From assembly GCA_001557505.1 (NCBI GenBank), contig LSAX01000006.1:2542001-2606000 (forward strand): a stretch of DNA of 64,000 nt, in the 5' to 3' direction. The position numbers and the translations under genes are program-made. Below, piece after piece: positions 22,953-34,847 of the stretch. A model generated the notes under the pieces. That model was given only the letters and a program-made list of their open reading frames with translations. It did not search any database and was not told the origin of the DNA. Source of the DNA: Reticulascus tulasneorum. Taxonomy: Eukaryota > Ascomycota > Sordariomycetes > Glomerellales > Reticulascaceae. Every line of letters starts with the position of its first letter. Within the stretch, counting starts at the first letter, position 1.

Positions 22953-25039
22953 CTAGGCAGTGGTGGACATGTTCAATTCCTTCAAAATGATGTCGGCTGC
23001 CTTCTCGCCAATCAAGAATGCGGTGCTGTTCGTATTGGCGGCAATATTTTTCGGAATAATACTCAGATCTGCTAGTTTCAATCCTGTGACACCATATACA
23101 TTAAGGTTAGCATCCACGACGCCACCGTCATCCCTAGGCGCCATCTTGGCCGTCCCAAGCGAATGGAAGTTCGAATTAACAGTCGCTCGTAGCCACATTT
23201 CAATAGCCTTGTCATCCTCAGCATCATACTCCAAGTCTGTCACCTGTTCCAGTGGAGCGTCAATCTCTTTGCATGCCGCCCTGGAACTTGGCGGGAAGTT
23301 AGGGTGCGACGATGCCACCTCACCCCGGTAGACCTTTGTACGGCGAATGATCTCGCGAGACTTTTTGTATGCCCAAATGTGGGCCTTCACATCGAAGTTC
23401 TCAAGGTCACTGAGAAAGCCAGTATCGAAGTCTAGTGGATCAGCAAGCTTTGAGCCCGTGATATGTATATGCCCTCGTGAGTATGGGTACATAATGTAGT
23501 TTCCGGTAGTGATGTATTGGCCGCTCTCGATGGTGGTGGGATCGCCCGCAAAGCTGTTTAGTGTGTCAGGGAGTTCTATGATATCTGGTGGTTGGGCTTA
23601 TGATGGACGGGAGCAAAAAGGCAGTTCGTGATGGAGAATGATAACAGACTTACGAATTCAACCATCCTGAGATCATAAGTGGACGATTTGGCTGATCTTT
23701 GTAGTCCTTGTCCCAAGAAGATTTAAACTCATCCCCGAGAGCTGCAGTTTCAACCTCCCTGGGCCGTATCTTGCCTAAGACATCGATACCATTCCAACCT
23801 AGAATCTTTTCTTTCCCCGCAAGCGCCTCCGATCTATTAACTCGACCGCTAAGAAGCCCATCCAAGCTTTCGTGCGGGCCAAGATCGGAACGATACGACG
23901 CCATTGAAATAGGATGGTCCTGATAATTGCGACCGATTTCCGGGAGTTCGACGACAATGGACACAGCTGCCTTAGCGAGAACATCAGCACCGCCAAGTCC
24001 GGAGCGTTCCAGCACCGCAGGCGTTCCGAGCGAACCGCAGGATATGATGACAACTTTGCGCGCCTTAACGCTCCGGGTCTGGTGATCTGTTTGGCCAGGG
24101 ATTGTGGGCTTAAATGCAATGTTTGGCTTGAAATCGACACCGACGGCGCGCCTTGTGTCGTCAAACAACACTCGCACGACCTTAGACTCGGTTAGGACAT
24201 GGAGATTTGAATGGTTCCCATCTTGTAATAGCGGGTGTATGAAAGCGTGCGCTGCGTCTGAACGCTTCCCATCTGGGCTTACAAACCGCAACCAGCGCTG
24301 GAAGCCATTATTGGCATCAAGATTTTGCAAGTCAGCAATTTCGGGGTAGCCAACCTGGGCTGCGGCTTCGAGATAGTCTTCTTCGGATCGAGAGGCTCTG
24401 AAACCTCCACTGGAGACCTGAATAGGGCCAGTGAAACCGTGATGTTCGGGCTTACCTGCGCCATGATATGTTTCGGTCTATGGCGCTTGATCATTAGCCG
24501 AGTTATGTTACCAGATTCATAGCAATAGTCACGCACCTTTTGCATGTACGGCAAAAGATCGTCAGATGACCAGCCCGGAGTCTTCCACGAATCATAGTCC
24601 GAGCGTTGAGCACGCGTGTAACTGCCTACCTGATTAGCTGACTTCACGTCATAAGGCTCCAACTTACATCATCCAATTCACCGATGAGCCCCCTCCAAGG
24701 ATGCCACCCGCTGCCACGACCGGCGCCCGATCAGACAGATGTTTTGACGCTTTGCCTTGGTACCAGATGACGGATTTGCTTGTTGGAGATAGGTGATCCA
24801 GGAACAGCGCTGGTGTTATGACGGAAGGAAGATTGTAGTTGTTCATGCCACTTTCAATAATGAGAATTGACAGGCTTGGATCTGCTGTCGTGAGGCGCCC
24901 AGCAATTGTACAAGCAGCTGTCCCTCCTATTGGCTTTTAAGAATGCTTTTCAGTTTGTGGGATCTGAGTCCAACTTACCTCCAGCAATGATGATATCGAC
25001 TTCTGCGATACTTGGATCGAGTTCGTTAGAGATGCCCAT
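22953..25039 (-). CDS. GMC oxidoreductase, alcohol-oxidase-like
   Basis: Five exons (25039-24979, 24926-24668, 24621-24537, 24477-23654, 23553-22953) with introns of 52, 46, 59 and 100 nt give 609 residues. The FAD-binding motif AGGGTAACT is at residues ~19-27. GGILGGGSSVNW is GMC signature 1, and the consensus TETYHGAGKPEHHGFTGPI reappears only after splicing intron 3, which supports the model. Then come NNGFQRWLRF and SCGSLGTPAVLERSGLG (signature 2), the catalytic His near residue 540 (FHSLGTAKM), and Asn near 583. The pattern fits methanol/alcohol-oxidase-like fungal GMC enzymes, which oxidise an alcohol and reduce oxygen to peroxide. No secretion signal is visible and the C-terminus (MSTTA) lacks a peroxisomal PTS1. 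It lies head-to-tail with a second GMC gene. Confidence 0.88.
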
Positions 25040-25693
25040 GATGACGATGCTTTTTCCAAGGACCATGCATATGCTTCTGGATTTGTACAATTGGCCCAAA
25101 TTATCGAGTTCGGATGTTTGCCATGTCTTTATATTCGTTCAGCCACTAGCGATATTCCACATTCAAGAAGATGTAAGCGTGTTGCTGCACAGCCAGGAAC
25201 GGGTCCGCAGACGAAATTCCACCAAATGGGTCCCCGAATTGGGGCCACTAAACGGACATCGAGCTATGGTATGAGTATCGACTAATTGCTGACACTGGCG
25301 CAGGTAACAGCCTTGTGGGAGGTATCCCCAGTGAGCCTTAAGGCCTGTGACAATAATGGTCGACTTATCGCCAACGACGAATAGGGTAAGGGCACAACTG
25401 GTCTTATCAACATCGCTATCCATTCATTAGACGAATGTTATGTATGCGGCCGTTAGAAGAAAAGGCCGCTTACGGTAAGCAGTCGTGTATCTTGTTATGC
25501 CCCGCTTCGTTGCCCAATAACGAGGCGCTGCTTGTTGCCTTCACGTAAAACCTACACATGGTATGTCCAGGGAAGGGTCATTGATTAATGGGCTACTATA
25601 TGCCTATGATCGTTCGCCAAGACAATAATATGTGGCAATTGCGAACCTCGTTGAGTGAATACCCATTGCTAATAGACAAAATATTAGGACCAT
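25040..25693. other. Intergenic region between tandem GMC genes, 0.65 kb
   Basis: This is the presumed promoter of the alcohol-oxidase-like gene. Nothing further is recognised. Confidence 0.4.
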
Positions 25694-27838
25694 TCACCCT
25701 TCAAGATCCTCCAGAATCATGTGTGCGGCCTTCTCGGCGATTGCATAGACAGTCGCTTGCAGGTGGGCGCTGATCTGGAGTGGCATCACGCTTGCGTCTA
25801 CGACACGAAGCCGCCGGACCCCGTACACGTGGAGCCTCTCATCTACCACACCAGAACGAGCCCCTGCCCTGCCACCCATGGCGCAGGTACCCACTGGATG
25901 CCAATCCGTCACCATGGTTTGCGCGAGCCACTTGCGCAGATCATCGTCGCTGCGCAGATCGGAGGGCAAGGGGAATACTTGCTTACGAATAATGCCGGCA
26001 AGTGGCTCGGCTGAGCAAATTCTTTCGGCGAAACGATGGCAGCCCATTGCGATTTCCAAATCGAGGTGCCCGTGGCGACCTGCGTAGTATTGGGGGTCGA
26101 TAGCAAGCCTATCTGTAAGTACTGTTTGTGGCCCTGGAGCGAAAGCGTTGGCAGGCGGATCATCAGCATGAGCTTTTGGAGTATGTGTTGGCCGGATATG
26201 CACGCTGCCTTTGGAGAAGGGATATTGTAAGATCTGCAGCATACTGGCATACTTCTTCCCATCTGAAGGATTAGGAACAAAAAAAGGGTTCCAATTTCCG
26301 AGGTCAAAGACGTACTCCACGTGGCCCAGCTTTTGGGCTTCAGGGGCGAACCGGCGACGGAGTAGTAGATCTCGCTCTGCGTAGACATCGGTTTCGGATG
26401 CCGCAGCAACTTGAGATGAAGATAAAATAGCCGTGAGTGTCTCTTGCGGCATAAAATGGGAAAGAGGCACATAAGCCATCGAGACGGGGAGGACCGTTAG
26501 CGGACCGGTTCGGTTTCGGTTATACTCATCAAGCGCCGCCGCCAAACCCTCATCAGTTTTAAGGTCATCAGGATTCTGGAGAGATGAGTCGACCTCGAAG
26601 ACTATCGTTGTCGCTGTAAGGCAGTAAAGCCATAAGTTGCTCGTTCGTTTTATGCACAGACAGGGAATATGAAAGAAGAACCAAGATACGGGTTAGTACG
26701 CACTAAGATGGTCCTGCAGATTCTCCCCAACATTTGGATTCTCCACTTTGACTATTATTCCAGCGGAAGAGAGCACGCTGGTGGAACCTATGCCGGATAA
26801 TTCAAGGATCTGAGGGGACTGGACTGAGCCAGCAGAGATAATAACTTCGCGAGAAGCGAAAGCTGAGAACTCGGCTCCCCCATGGAGGAAGCGAACTCCC
26901 TTGGCCTCCCAACCACTAGTATTCACTTCTTCATGCAGTAAGATCTCGCGGACCTCCGCGTTTGCTAGAAGCACCAGATTTGGTCTAGATGAGTTAGGTA
27001 AGTAGTAGGCAGTGCTTGCATACGATCTGGTCCCTAACTGGGGATTAATAGAACAGATGCTAGTCCAGCATCCAGTATTTGTGCCCGCTAGATGGGCGTC
27101 GTTTGACTCGACGCCGACCGAGTTCAACGTGCGGTGCCAGAGTCCATGAGACGATGTGTATTCGTTAGGGTAAGCGATTTGAACTGGCCCATCATGTCCA
27201 ACATAGCCGGCGTGGGAGGCGACCCGTGTAGCCTTCCGTGCCTCAGAGCTTGGTGTGTGAAAAGTCTCGCTTTTCTTAAAATAGGGCCTACAAAACACTC
27301 ATGTTCTTAGCGAAGAGCTGACTGGCAAGCATCTAGCCACGCGACAGGAGAAAAAGAAACAGAAAGCATGTTTATTACAAGCAAAAGGCGCAGAGGCGAA
27401 ACTGATAGCCAAGAGTAGAGAAGAACAGAAAATACAAACTGACAAGAGGTCGTCCCAGCCCCAACCGGGATTCCCTAGCTCTAGCCAGTCATCGTAGTCC
27501 TGTTTGCTGGCCCTATTCCAAGTCATATAATTTAGGGCGCTGGAACCGCCTAGGACCTTTCCTCGCGCCCATGGGAGTGTTCGGCCACCGAGACCTGGTT
27601 GAGGAACTGTTTCGAATTTCCAGTCCCGCTCAGTGCCAAGTGCCTGGCCAGCAAGACCAGGCAGATCGACAGCGGTATCGTCGAAAGCAGGCGATCCGGC
27701 CTCTAGCACGCCGATTATCAGCTGTGGGTTCTCCGACAGTCGAGCCGCTACTGCGAGTCCGGCCGTGCCTCCGCCAACAACGAGAAAGTCGAAGGGCTTT
27801 CTAGCAAACTCTTCTGCCGTAAGCCGGGAGAGCTCCAT
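25694..27838 (-). CDS. GMC oxidoreductase, choline/aryl-alcohol/glucose dehydrogenase type
   Basis: Three exons (27838-27444, 27287-26704, 26613-25694) with introns of 156 and 90 nt give 632 residues. From ATG 27838: FLVVGGGTAGLAVAARL is the FAD Rossmann motif, RGKVLGGSSALNYMTWNRAS is GMC signature 1, and SAGSVQSPQILELSGIG is signature 2. The splice at 26703/26614 restores LQDHLTTTIVFEV. The catalytic His lies near residue 565 (WHPVGTCAMG) with a second His near 610 (SAHLQATVYAIAEKAA). No signal peptide is visible. The family oxidises primary alcohols or sugars with FAD; the substrate is not predictable here. It differs clearly from its GMC neighbour, so this is not a recent tandem duplication. 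Confidence 0.88.
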
Positions 27839-29027
27839 GGAATAGGGCAGTAAAAAACGTGGCAGGGATTGGGCGGGGATCGACCGGGGACAGCAGGAGA
27901 ATTGACTCAAGCCGAAATAACGGGGACTTGTTATCTATCCCGCGCTCTTTCATTTCTCCCTATGTGTAGCCTCTCTCTCTGTCGTTGCTCGCACATTCAC
28001 TTTGCCAGGGTCTGCTAGCGGCATGCTCGTGGGGAGCAAGAGCCGGACTTCTAACACGAAATCGAGGACGGGTAAGGCCGTCACAACCCCACTCAAAATG
28101 CGACATTTCGCTTCCCTGGCGTGGTACTGCGCCCGCATTTGAAGGACATCCCCCAATGGGAACGGGCTTCATGTGCCGCGGAAAAGCCACGGCTTGCAAT
28201 GTCCTCCGCGATGCTCGCTTTCTGATTGCGTGACCGCCAGCCCAAGGCAACCCATAGCTCTCGCCAAAGATGCAGGTTCTGCGACTCTCCAGAGAGTTAC
28301 AGCTACAGATGGATGCACGCCTTCATCACTATTGTGTTGCCTGCCGGATGCAAGCAATGGCGGCCTCAACGTTCCAATATTCGCCCGATTTCGGCATAGC
28401 TCTTGCCAAATGCTGAGAATTGTCTCCATCCCCAAGTTAGACTATGGCGCAAGATGGGCTTGGCAGCTGCTCAACGCCTCAAGCTCACGAGACGAAAGAC
28501 AAAACGTACGTGTAGGATATGTACTTCTTCATCGTGGCACAGGCATAGTTGACTACTGTATAACGCATGGGGCAAAGCTCTTATGTAATTCCGGCTGTCT
28601 GGCTTGTGGGCGTTCGGGCATCTGCCATGCAGTTACGGGGTTCAATTTCTGCATTCATTTGCCTGCCAACTTAGCTCTAAGGTGCACGACCCTGGTTCAA
28701 AGTGCCACTGTCTGGGCTTGCATAGTCACACAACGTCCGGCCCCGGAGTCCTGGAAACCCTGCTTATCGATGCTGCATCGATTGAGATTTGGGTCATACA
28801 TGACCATTAGTCAATATATGTGCTCTTCTATGCCTCTCGGCTAGCAACTGGCACAAATGACTTGGCTAAATATGTCTCAAAGGTAGCTCTTGCCGGAGCT
28901 TGGTCGCTCCCTAATCCCTTCTGGATTCTTTTCTACAGGGGCTCTGCTACTTTAGACTAAGGAACCTAACGAGAACGGGGCGCCTATTTACCCAGCAATT
29001 TCGGGCTAACAGACCAACGGGATCGGA
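27839..29027. promoter_or_regulatory. Divergent promoter region between GMC gene and NCS1 permease
   Basis: 1.2 kb separates the divergent ATGs at 27838 (minus) and 29028 (plus). Open frames on both strands overlap each other and show no family pattern, so I regard them as chance. No strong TATA or factor site is claimed. Confidence 0.4.
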
Positions 29028-30720
29028 ATGGAATCATCGGCTCCGGACCTGGAGAAGACGTCTCCTGAGGCGGTCCGGGTCATGGTCAACACCGCATCCA
29101 GCGACGAGACCGCTTCAAATAACGTCACCGTTCCTGTGCCGTCATTCATGCGCCGGATTAATGAGCGTATCGAGCGTCTCGCCGGCTTTGAGTCCCGCGG
29201 CATCACACGCGTGTTGCCAGAGGAGCGACAGCCACCCTTGTTGGCCAGCGATATCCAAGTCGCAGTCCTCTGGTTCAGCGCCAACCTCTCGGCTAACAAC
29301 ATGGCCGCTGGCCTATTCGGGCCGCTCGTCTTCAACCTCGGTTTCTTGGACAGCGCCATGTGTGCCGTCTTCGGCGCCTTCCTGGGCAGCATATCGACCA
29401 GCTACATGAGCATCTGGGGTCCCCAGAGCGGAAACCGGACAATGGTCGTTCTTCGTTACTTCATGGGCTATTGGCCTTCTAAACTCCCCTGCTTCCTGAA
29501 TCTCGTTCTTATGGTCGGCTACATTACGCTCAACTTTATCATCTCCGGCCAGGTACTTTCGGCTGTGACTGGTGGAAGCATGACCATCATTGTTGGTATC
29601 GTTGTGGTGGCGATCGTGACCTGGTTGGTTGCTGTGTTTGGAATGCAGCCCTTCCACCACTATGAGAAGTATGTGGGTCAAACTAATTGAGCGCTTTCAC
29701 GAGTTCTCCATCATTCCAGTCTCGCCTCACTATACCTCCTTTGACAATATCCGTCTACCTTGCTCCAGCAAATTTAAGATCCCCTACCTAGGTACTATAT
29801 CACTAATTCGCTTTACTTTTAGATATGCTTGGCTTCCCCAGCTCTTGGCTCTCTTCGTTCTAATCGGATCTGCGGGTCCTTACTTTAATGCTTCGCTGGA
29901 ATCGACTGGCAGTTCTGCCACGATAGCGGCCAACAGGCTATCGTTTCTCTCGTTATGTCTATACGTTCCTAATTCATGGGCGGCCGCCGCATCTGACTAC
30001 TACGTCTACTATCCGGAAACCACGTCGCGCCTTAAGGTTTTTCTCATGACCTTATCAGGCCTTTGGGTTTCTTTTACGCTGGTCTACATGATCGGTATTG
30101 GCCTAGCCTCCGGTATTGCCTCCAACCAAACATGGGCCGATGCCAATGCTGTCTCAACTGGAGCCTTGATTGTGGAAGGATATAACGGTCTAGCCGGCTT
30201 TGGGCGCTTCTGCGGCGTTATCATCGCCCTAGGTATTATTGCTAATAGCATACCAGGGACATACTCGGCTGCATTAGGCTGCCAGGTTCTCGGTCGCTAT
30301 GGTAAAGCGGTGCCACGCTGGGTTTGGACATGTATCATTGTTATTATCCAGGTTGTTTGCGCTGTCGCCGGCCGTGATCATCTATTCCTAGTCTTCCAGA
30401 ACTTTCTCGCTCTTATGGGCTACTGGGTTCAGATTATGATCTTGATTGTCCTACAGGAACACCTCCTCTTCCGCCGATCTATTGGGTTCGACTGGTCAAG
30501 ATGGGAGGACAAGAGCTACTTACCCATCGGACTCGCTGCGCTTGTTGCCTTCCTCTTAGGCTGGTTAGGGGCTATCCTTGGCATGTACCAAATCTGGTTT
30601 ATCGGTCCCCTTGCTGAATTGGCCGGTGGCAGTGACATAGGCCTCTGGGTCGGCTGTGGGTTTTCTCTCATTTCCTATCCGCCACTGCGGTGGCTGGAGC
30701 TGAAAAAGTTTGGCAGATGA
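29028..30720 (+). CDS. NCS1 purine/cytosine permease (Fcy2-like)
   Basis: Exon 1 is 29028-29668 and exon 2 is 29823-30720, joined across an unusually long 154-nt intron, giving 512 residues. A ~85-residue cytosolic N-terminus (with RINERIERLAGFESRGITRV) leads into about 12 helices. Diagnostic stretches are WFSANLSANNMAAGLFGPL in helix 1, the GPQSGNRTMV loop, NSWAAAASDYYVYYPE and SIPGTYSAALGCQVLGRYGK. All belong to the fungal purine-cytosine permease branch of NCS1, which imports cytosine, adenine, guanine or hypoxanthine with protons at the plasma membrane. The helices are intact. The neighbouring divergent GMC gene has no obvious metabolic link. Confidence 0.9.
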
Positions 30721-31440
30721 TTGATTATGGGAACGGGAGGCTTTTGTTGGCTGTAATTGACGTGTTGGGAGAGTCAGTAGATCGTCAATCAGCAATATAA
30801 ACCTTGCCCTTTCAACAAAGAAGAGAACGCAGCCCGTAATAGGTGTGGAAAAGGGGATTGAGGAGAATAGAGAGAATAGAAGCAGTGCTGCGATGCTTGC
30901 CAATATCCCTAAACTACAGAAATTTGGCTTCTCCTTAAGTTACGGCAAGAAAGCGACCGTTCTCATTGCCTCTTCCCGGTCACAGCATCAACGGCAAGGT
31001 ACCCGACAGCTTCATTTCAAGTCCTGGAAGTGGTGAGAGGACCTGGTATTGATGACTCTTATGCTTTTGTTTAATCAGTCTCACCTCCCGGATCCAGCAG
31101 GCGACCTCGCAATCCTGCAGTGCGCATCAGAATGCCTCCCCCTTTCAAGTACATACCCAGGAGACTAAAGCTGTTCTGCACGAGCAACGTCCTCATAACT
31201 CTGATTATACCTCGACCATAACCGTATCGGGAATGTGGAGACGATGCACTGCGATCTGTCTGGCCATCATGCGCAGAAAGTGCCTCTGGCTTCCGAGATG
31301 CGGGTAATGTCGCCATTGAATCAATTGGGAGCTTCCACAGTAAGCGGGTGCCATCCCGAGAGTGACACTGTCCTCTTATTTTATCTTGGCTAAGCCTGGT
31401 CGCTCTGCATCGGCATTGACATGGCGTCTCAGAACTGCTA
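30721..31440. other. Intergenic region between convergent genes, 0.7 kb
   Basis: 3' flanks of the permease and of the small conserved protein. Nothing recognisable is seen. Confidence 0.4.
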
Positions 31441-31890
31441 TTAGATGTATCTGAACATGTTGTCCTTGACCGACCGCTTCATCGAGACAGGCTTTCCGTC
31501 CTCGTACTCAACGCCTGACGCGCCGCCATCGCCTGCCATGGCCTCCATCTTCAACCGGAGTTCCTCGTCCAGCTCGGCCTGGGTTTTTCGGGGTGGCTTG
31601 TCTGCGCTGGTCTTGTTTGTAGAGTTTTTCGGGTTTTCTGCCCCTGGCGGCGTGCCAGCTTGACTTGATGCCAATGCGTTGTAGTGGCTTCCGCTATGTG
31701 CCGAGTAGTGAGATTGTGATCGCACACCAATCTTGAGCTTCAAGCACACCTACCTCCGTTCGAAAGAACCTGAACTCGATGATCGTGCTGGTGAGATGCC
31801 GACGTCATGTAGAGGCCATTTTGATTGCCTCGATCCTGATATTCTTGCTACACCGGGCAGCAGAAGTTTTATTGGGGTTGCATATATCAT
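31441..31890 (-). CDS. Small conserved protein, probably mitochondrial
   Basis: Exon 1 (31890-31754) and exon 2 (31693-31441) are joined across a 60-nt intron (GTAGGT...TAG) to give 129 residues. The N-terminal ~50 residues (MIYATPIKLLLPGVARISG, then QSKWPLHDVG and SPARSSSSGSFERS) are rich in Arg, Ser and Leu and nearly free of acidic residues, as in mitochondrial targeting sequences. SGSHYNALASS follows directly at the splice. The C-terminal part, KTQAELDEELRLKMEAMAGD and KPVSMKRSVKDNMFRYI, resembles a short conserved C-terminal module I recall from many ascomycete hypothetical proteins, ending at the same Arg-Tyr-Ile type tail. The function is unknown. An additional upstream exon cannot be ruled out. 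Confidence 0.6.
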
Positions 31891-32674
31891 TGCAGATAAT
31901 CGGCTCGCGTTCGACATACTTACGGTTGTCGGGCAAGTTGTAGTGTTTTGTTGTTAAGGTTAAGGTCGTGAAGTCATGGGCTCAAGATGGTGATGTCATT
32001 ATGCACATTCCATCGCCAGTCCACAATCAGCACCCACCCCCATGTTTCTCCGCTGACCTCCCACTAAACCCACTAACATAGACCGCCGAGATCCTTTATG
32101 GATATCCTAATCACCCATTTCTATCACCAAACTCAGCTATCAAAGGTATTACCGAGTTAGGGGCTCAAAATCCAATATTTACAATATCGCAATATTCATG
32201 TCTACCAAGGCAGGCATCTATGCACCCCTTATTAAGAAGATGGAGTTTTGTATCTTCCTCGAGGCGGTGTAACGTACAGAATGGTGTACAGAAGCTGTCT
32301 GCCTTTGCGTTCCAACTACAATGTGTGGCGATCATAGGTGGCCACTGCACTTGCATCACTTGTCCACGTAATTAACTAGCTTCTTGATACGGTCTCCGAG
32401 GACCACAAGCCCAATTTACCTTGTCTGTTACTGGTCCAGATCCCCCCCACGCCCTCACTACGAAGTACACTGCATTTCAGCTTTAGACTGGTTCGTGCGC
32501 TATCGCTATCATTCTTTCATCCATCTGCCATTACTGTCCCCCAATTTTGACACAAGACGCTTATATTTTTTCGCTGTCTCGGTTCCTCGCCCATCAACGA
32601 AGCTGCGCCGACAACTGTACGCGTAAAAGTATTACACACTGGCAACGATGCTCAGAAGAAGGGCCAATTCCAAC
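31891..32674. other. Intergenic region, 0.8 kb
   Basis: Contains the promoter of the small conserved gene. No further gene is seen before the inverted-repeat element begins at 32675. Confidence 0.4.
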
Positions 32675-32691
32675 CAGCGCTCCCGCAAATA

Positions 32692-32729
32692 CAATCAATC
32701 CAAATTTGGCCTCGTATTTGGATTGATTG
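32692..32729. repeat. Perfect 14-bp inverted repeat with 10-nt loop
   Basis: CAATCAATCCAAAT (32692-32705) is followed after ten bases by its exact complement ATTTGGATTGATTG (32716-32729). It overlaps the inner end of the left terminal repeat, so it is probably part of the element. Confidence 0.8.
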
Positions 32730-32916
32730 CGTTTTTAAAGCCCTCGATTCGATTGAACTTATTGAACTTGATTGCATTTGATCTATTTGTATAGAAGCAG
32801 GGTCTAGGCCTTTATATCTGATAAAATATACGATATTAGATTTCACAAGAGACTATTATATATTATATATAATCTAAGGTCTTAACCATGAGTAAGAAGT
32901 ATTATGTTAGTATAAA

Positions 32917-32994
32917 GCTCGACGCTGGGCTTGATGCTGGGCTTGATGCTGGGCTCGAGGATTGACGTTGGTCTTGAGGCTTGACATTGGGATT
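32917..32994. repeat. Degenerate 12-bp tandem repeat
   Basis: The unit GCTGGGCTTGAT is seen in near-perfect tandem copies at about 32923-32958, with decayed copies (TTGGTCTTGAGG, TTGGGATTG) continuing to about 32994. It lies in the AT-rich element and is non-coding. Confidence 0.7.
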
Positions 32995-33291
32995 GTATAA
33001 TTACTAAACTATATCATATGATTAGACACGTGTAAGAAAACGTGTTAAGAAAACGCAACAGTTTCATAGTATTTTACCTTATAATAGAGCTTATTTTAAC
33101 TAGGGAGCTGAAGATATGGATTATCTACGTGTATAGGCACGTGCTTAGTTATGTGATATAGCTTAGCAATTTAAACAAATAGTGAAATATTTAAAATTGA
33201 TTAAATTGGATTGAGGATATCTTGGATTTGGTTTGGAGTGATTACGAGCTTTGGATAACTTGCAAGTCGGTTTGTATTTGCGGTAGCGCTG

Positions 33292-33745
33292 TGCGGGAAA
33301 CCAGTGGCGCCGAACGGTTCCGATCTCTTGTCTCCACCGCACCAAGATGCCCAGGAATTGCAAGGTGCGGAAGGTCACGGTAAATGGTTCGGGGCCGTTT
33401 CAGAAGGCTATGGCACCGAGGACATTAACATGGTCAGAGAGGGGGTAGTTATAGAGTTGTATAGAAAGAAAAGCAGCTACATAAGGAGAATGCTGAAGAG
33501 CCGTACTTTATACACATAGATTGCCAGAACCACGTAAATCCGCTCCGAAGAGCGCTGTAACCCAACTAGCGTTTACCCACTATCTGTGACAACATCGCAA
33601 CAAATTGGAAAAAGCCATCAATTACACATTTATCCACACCTAGCAGACTGGTTGTAACTAGAGAAAAGTTAGATCAGCTTTATTATACTCTTTTCGGTAA
33701 ATTCTAACTTATTAAGTCTAAATAGTTTTGTCTTTTCCATCGTTA
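33292..33745. other. Intergenic region, 0.45 kb
   Basis: No gene seen. Sequence is AT-rich toward the right end. Confidence 0.4.
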
Positions 33746-33991
33746 CTATTGCCTGCGCGACTGCCTACGGCGGCAAGCAGGGCAGACACTATCCACCTGA
33801 ACTGTACGCTCTTGGACGGTAAGATATGAGTTGTCACAAGCCGTATAATAAGTCACGCCCTGATTATAGGTAGATGTTGCATATTCGCACCACGATGAAG
33901 TTTGGTTGTTCCTTTTTGTTACCTGGTGATTGCAACGGCGGTAGAATGTAGTAAAGTTGTGTGGCTCGCACATGGTTGAAACTGTAGTCAC
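33746..33991 (-). CDS. Short Cys/His-containing protein (hypothetical, possibly partial)
   Basis: An 81-codon frame on the minus strand reads MTTVSTMCEPHNFTTFYRRC and ends in VDSVCPACRRRQSRRQ. Spaced Cys and His residues (CEPH, RRCNH, WCEYA, TACDN, CPAC) give a pattern like small fungal zinc-binding hypothetical proteins. A likely intron acceptor (ACTACAG) with a branch-like CTAAC lies just upstream of the open frame, so the real 5' exon may be elsewhere and the start is uncertain. No family is named. Confidence 0.4.
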   Translation of the reverse strand: MTTVSTMCEPHNFTTFYRRCNHQVTKRNNQTSSWCEYATSTYNQGVTYYTACDNSYLTVQERTVQVDSVCPACRRRQSRRQ

Positions 33992-34847
33992 ATGTTAGTC
34001 CTTGAGCTTGTTTCTCTTGATTAATCAAACATACTTGATTGGTGATAAATGGGGCTGGTTTAGAAACTACCCAGGAATGCTAAAATGTTGAAGGCTCTAC
34101 TGCCTTAAGTTGTAGGCGTCGATATAGTGTGGCTGAGGAGAGAAAATTAAGGTCTAGATATGAAAAAGGATGTTATGCTTGGCTTGTACTGCGAGTTTGG
34201 TGGCATCGATTGGCTAGGAAATTCGTGGGCTCCATGTGACATTTATAATAGGTGATCTTCGAACTTTCATCCCAGAAATCGCCCGCCCATCCTTCGAAGC
34301 TACAGATAAATTTTTCTATTAATACGTAGCACCAACATGTTATTATGACACGGGCCATGGCCATATTTTGGTCATGCTTACGATGTTGGCTCAAAATACT
34401 GGTCTACTGGCCTGACTTGAGGCCTGTAAATCACCCTGGCATTACCAGTAGATTTGGCAGGAAAACAGATCGACGAAACCAACAACCTCAATCAATGTCT
34501 ATGTATCCAAGGTATCACAGGCCACATTACCACTTCAGCCAATAACAAAGCAACTTTAGGCTCAGCCTTGCAGATCAGGCATTTAGTTTTAACAAGACAA
34601 ATATGCCAGTGGGACCTTATCACGCGCGCGCTAACAGACGAGCCACATACTCCACATCAGGCTAGTTTCAGGTGATAACGTTATCAAGCGCGCGCCAACA
34701 CAACAATCCGTGCAAAATGCACTTCTAAAAATATGTACCCTCTTTCATCAAGGCTCTTCTACCGATCTAAGGCCGACACGTAGCAAAACTCTCTCTCACT
34801 TGTTCTCACTTGTGATAATTGTTTCTTATCTTCTACCAGATTTTACA
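33992..34847. promoter_or_regulatory. Upstream region of the kinase-like gene with palindrome and GC-rich direct repeats
   Basis: A near-identical 19-bp direct repeat, TTATCAMGCGCGCGCYAAC, occurs at 34617-34635 and 34681-34699. A perfect 14-bp palindrome TGATAACGTTATCA is at 34673-34686. They lie 149-231 bp before the ATG at 34848, where fungal regulatory sites commonly sit. They could bind a dimeric factor or be a trace of a transposon end. No gene is visible in the rest of the interval. Confidence 0.4.

Larger units (their letters stand above)
32675..33291. mobile_element. AT-rich non-autonomous element with ~20-bp terminal inverted repeats
   Basis: CAGCGCTCCCGCAAATACAA at 32675-32694 reappears as an inverted copy with one mismatch at 33272-33291, bounding 617 bp of non-coding, AT-rich sequence. 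Inside are a 14-bp hairpin (32692-32729), degenerate 12-bp tandem repeats (32917-32994) and many TA-rich runs, as in RIP-altered fungal repeats. Ends starting with CAG recall hAT elements, but no 8-bp target duplication is visible, so the superfamily is unassigned. Confidence 0.65.

Noticed and set aside
24478..24536. Apparent frameshift in the alcohol-oxidase-like gene
   Set aside because: A 59-nt GT-AG intron (donor GTGCGT) restores the consensus TETYHGAGKPEHHGF.
28173..28844. 223-codon open frame between GMC and NCS1 genes
   Set aside because: No domain, Cys-rich low-complexity translation, antisense frames of similar quality; lies in a divergent promoter.
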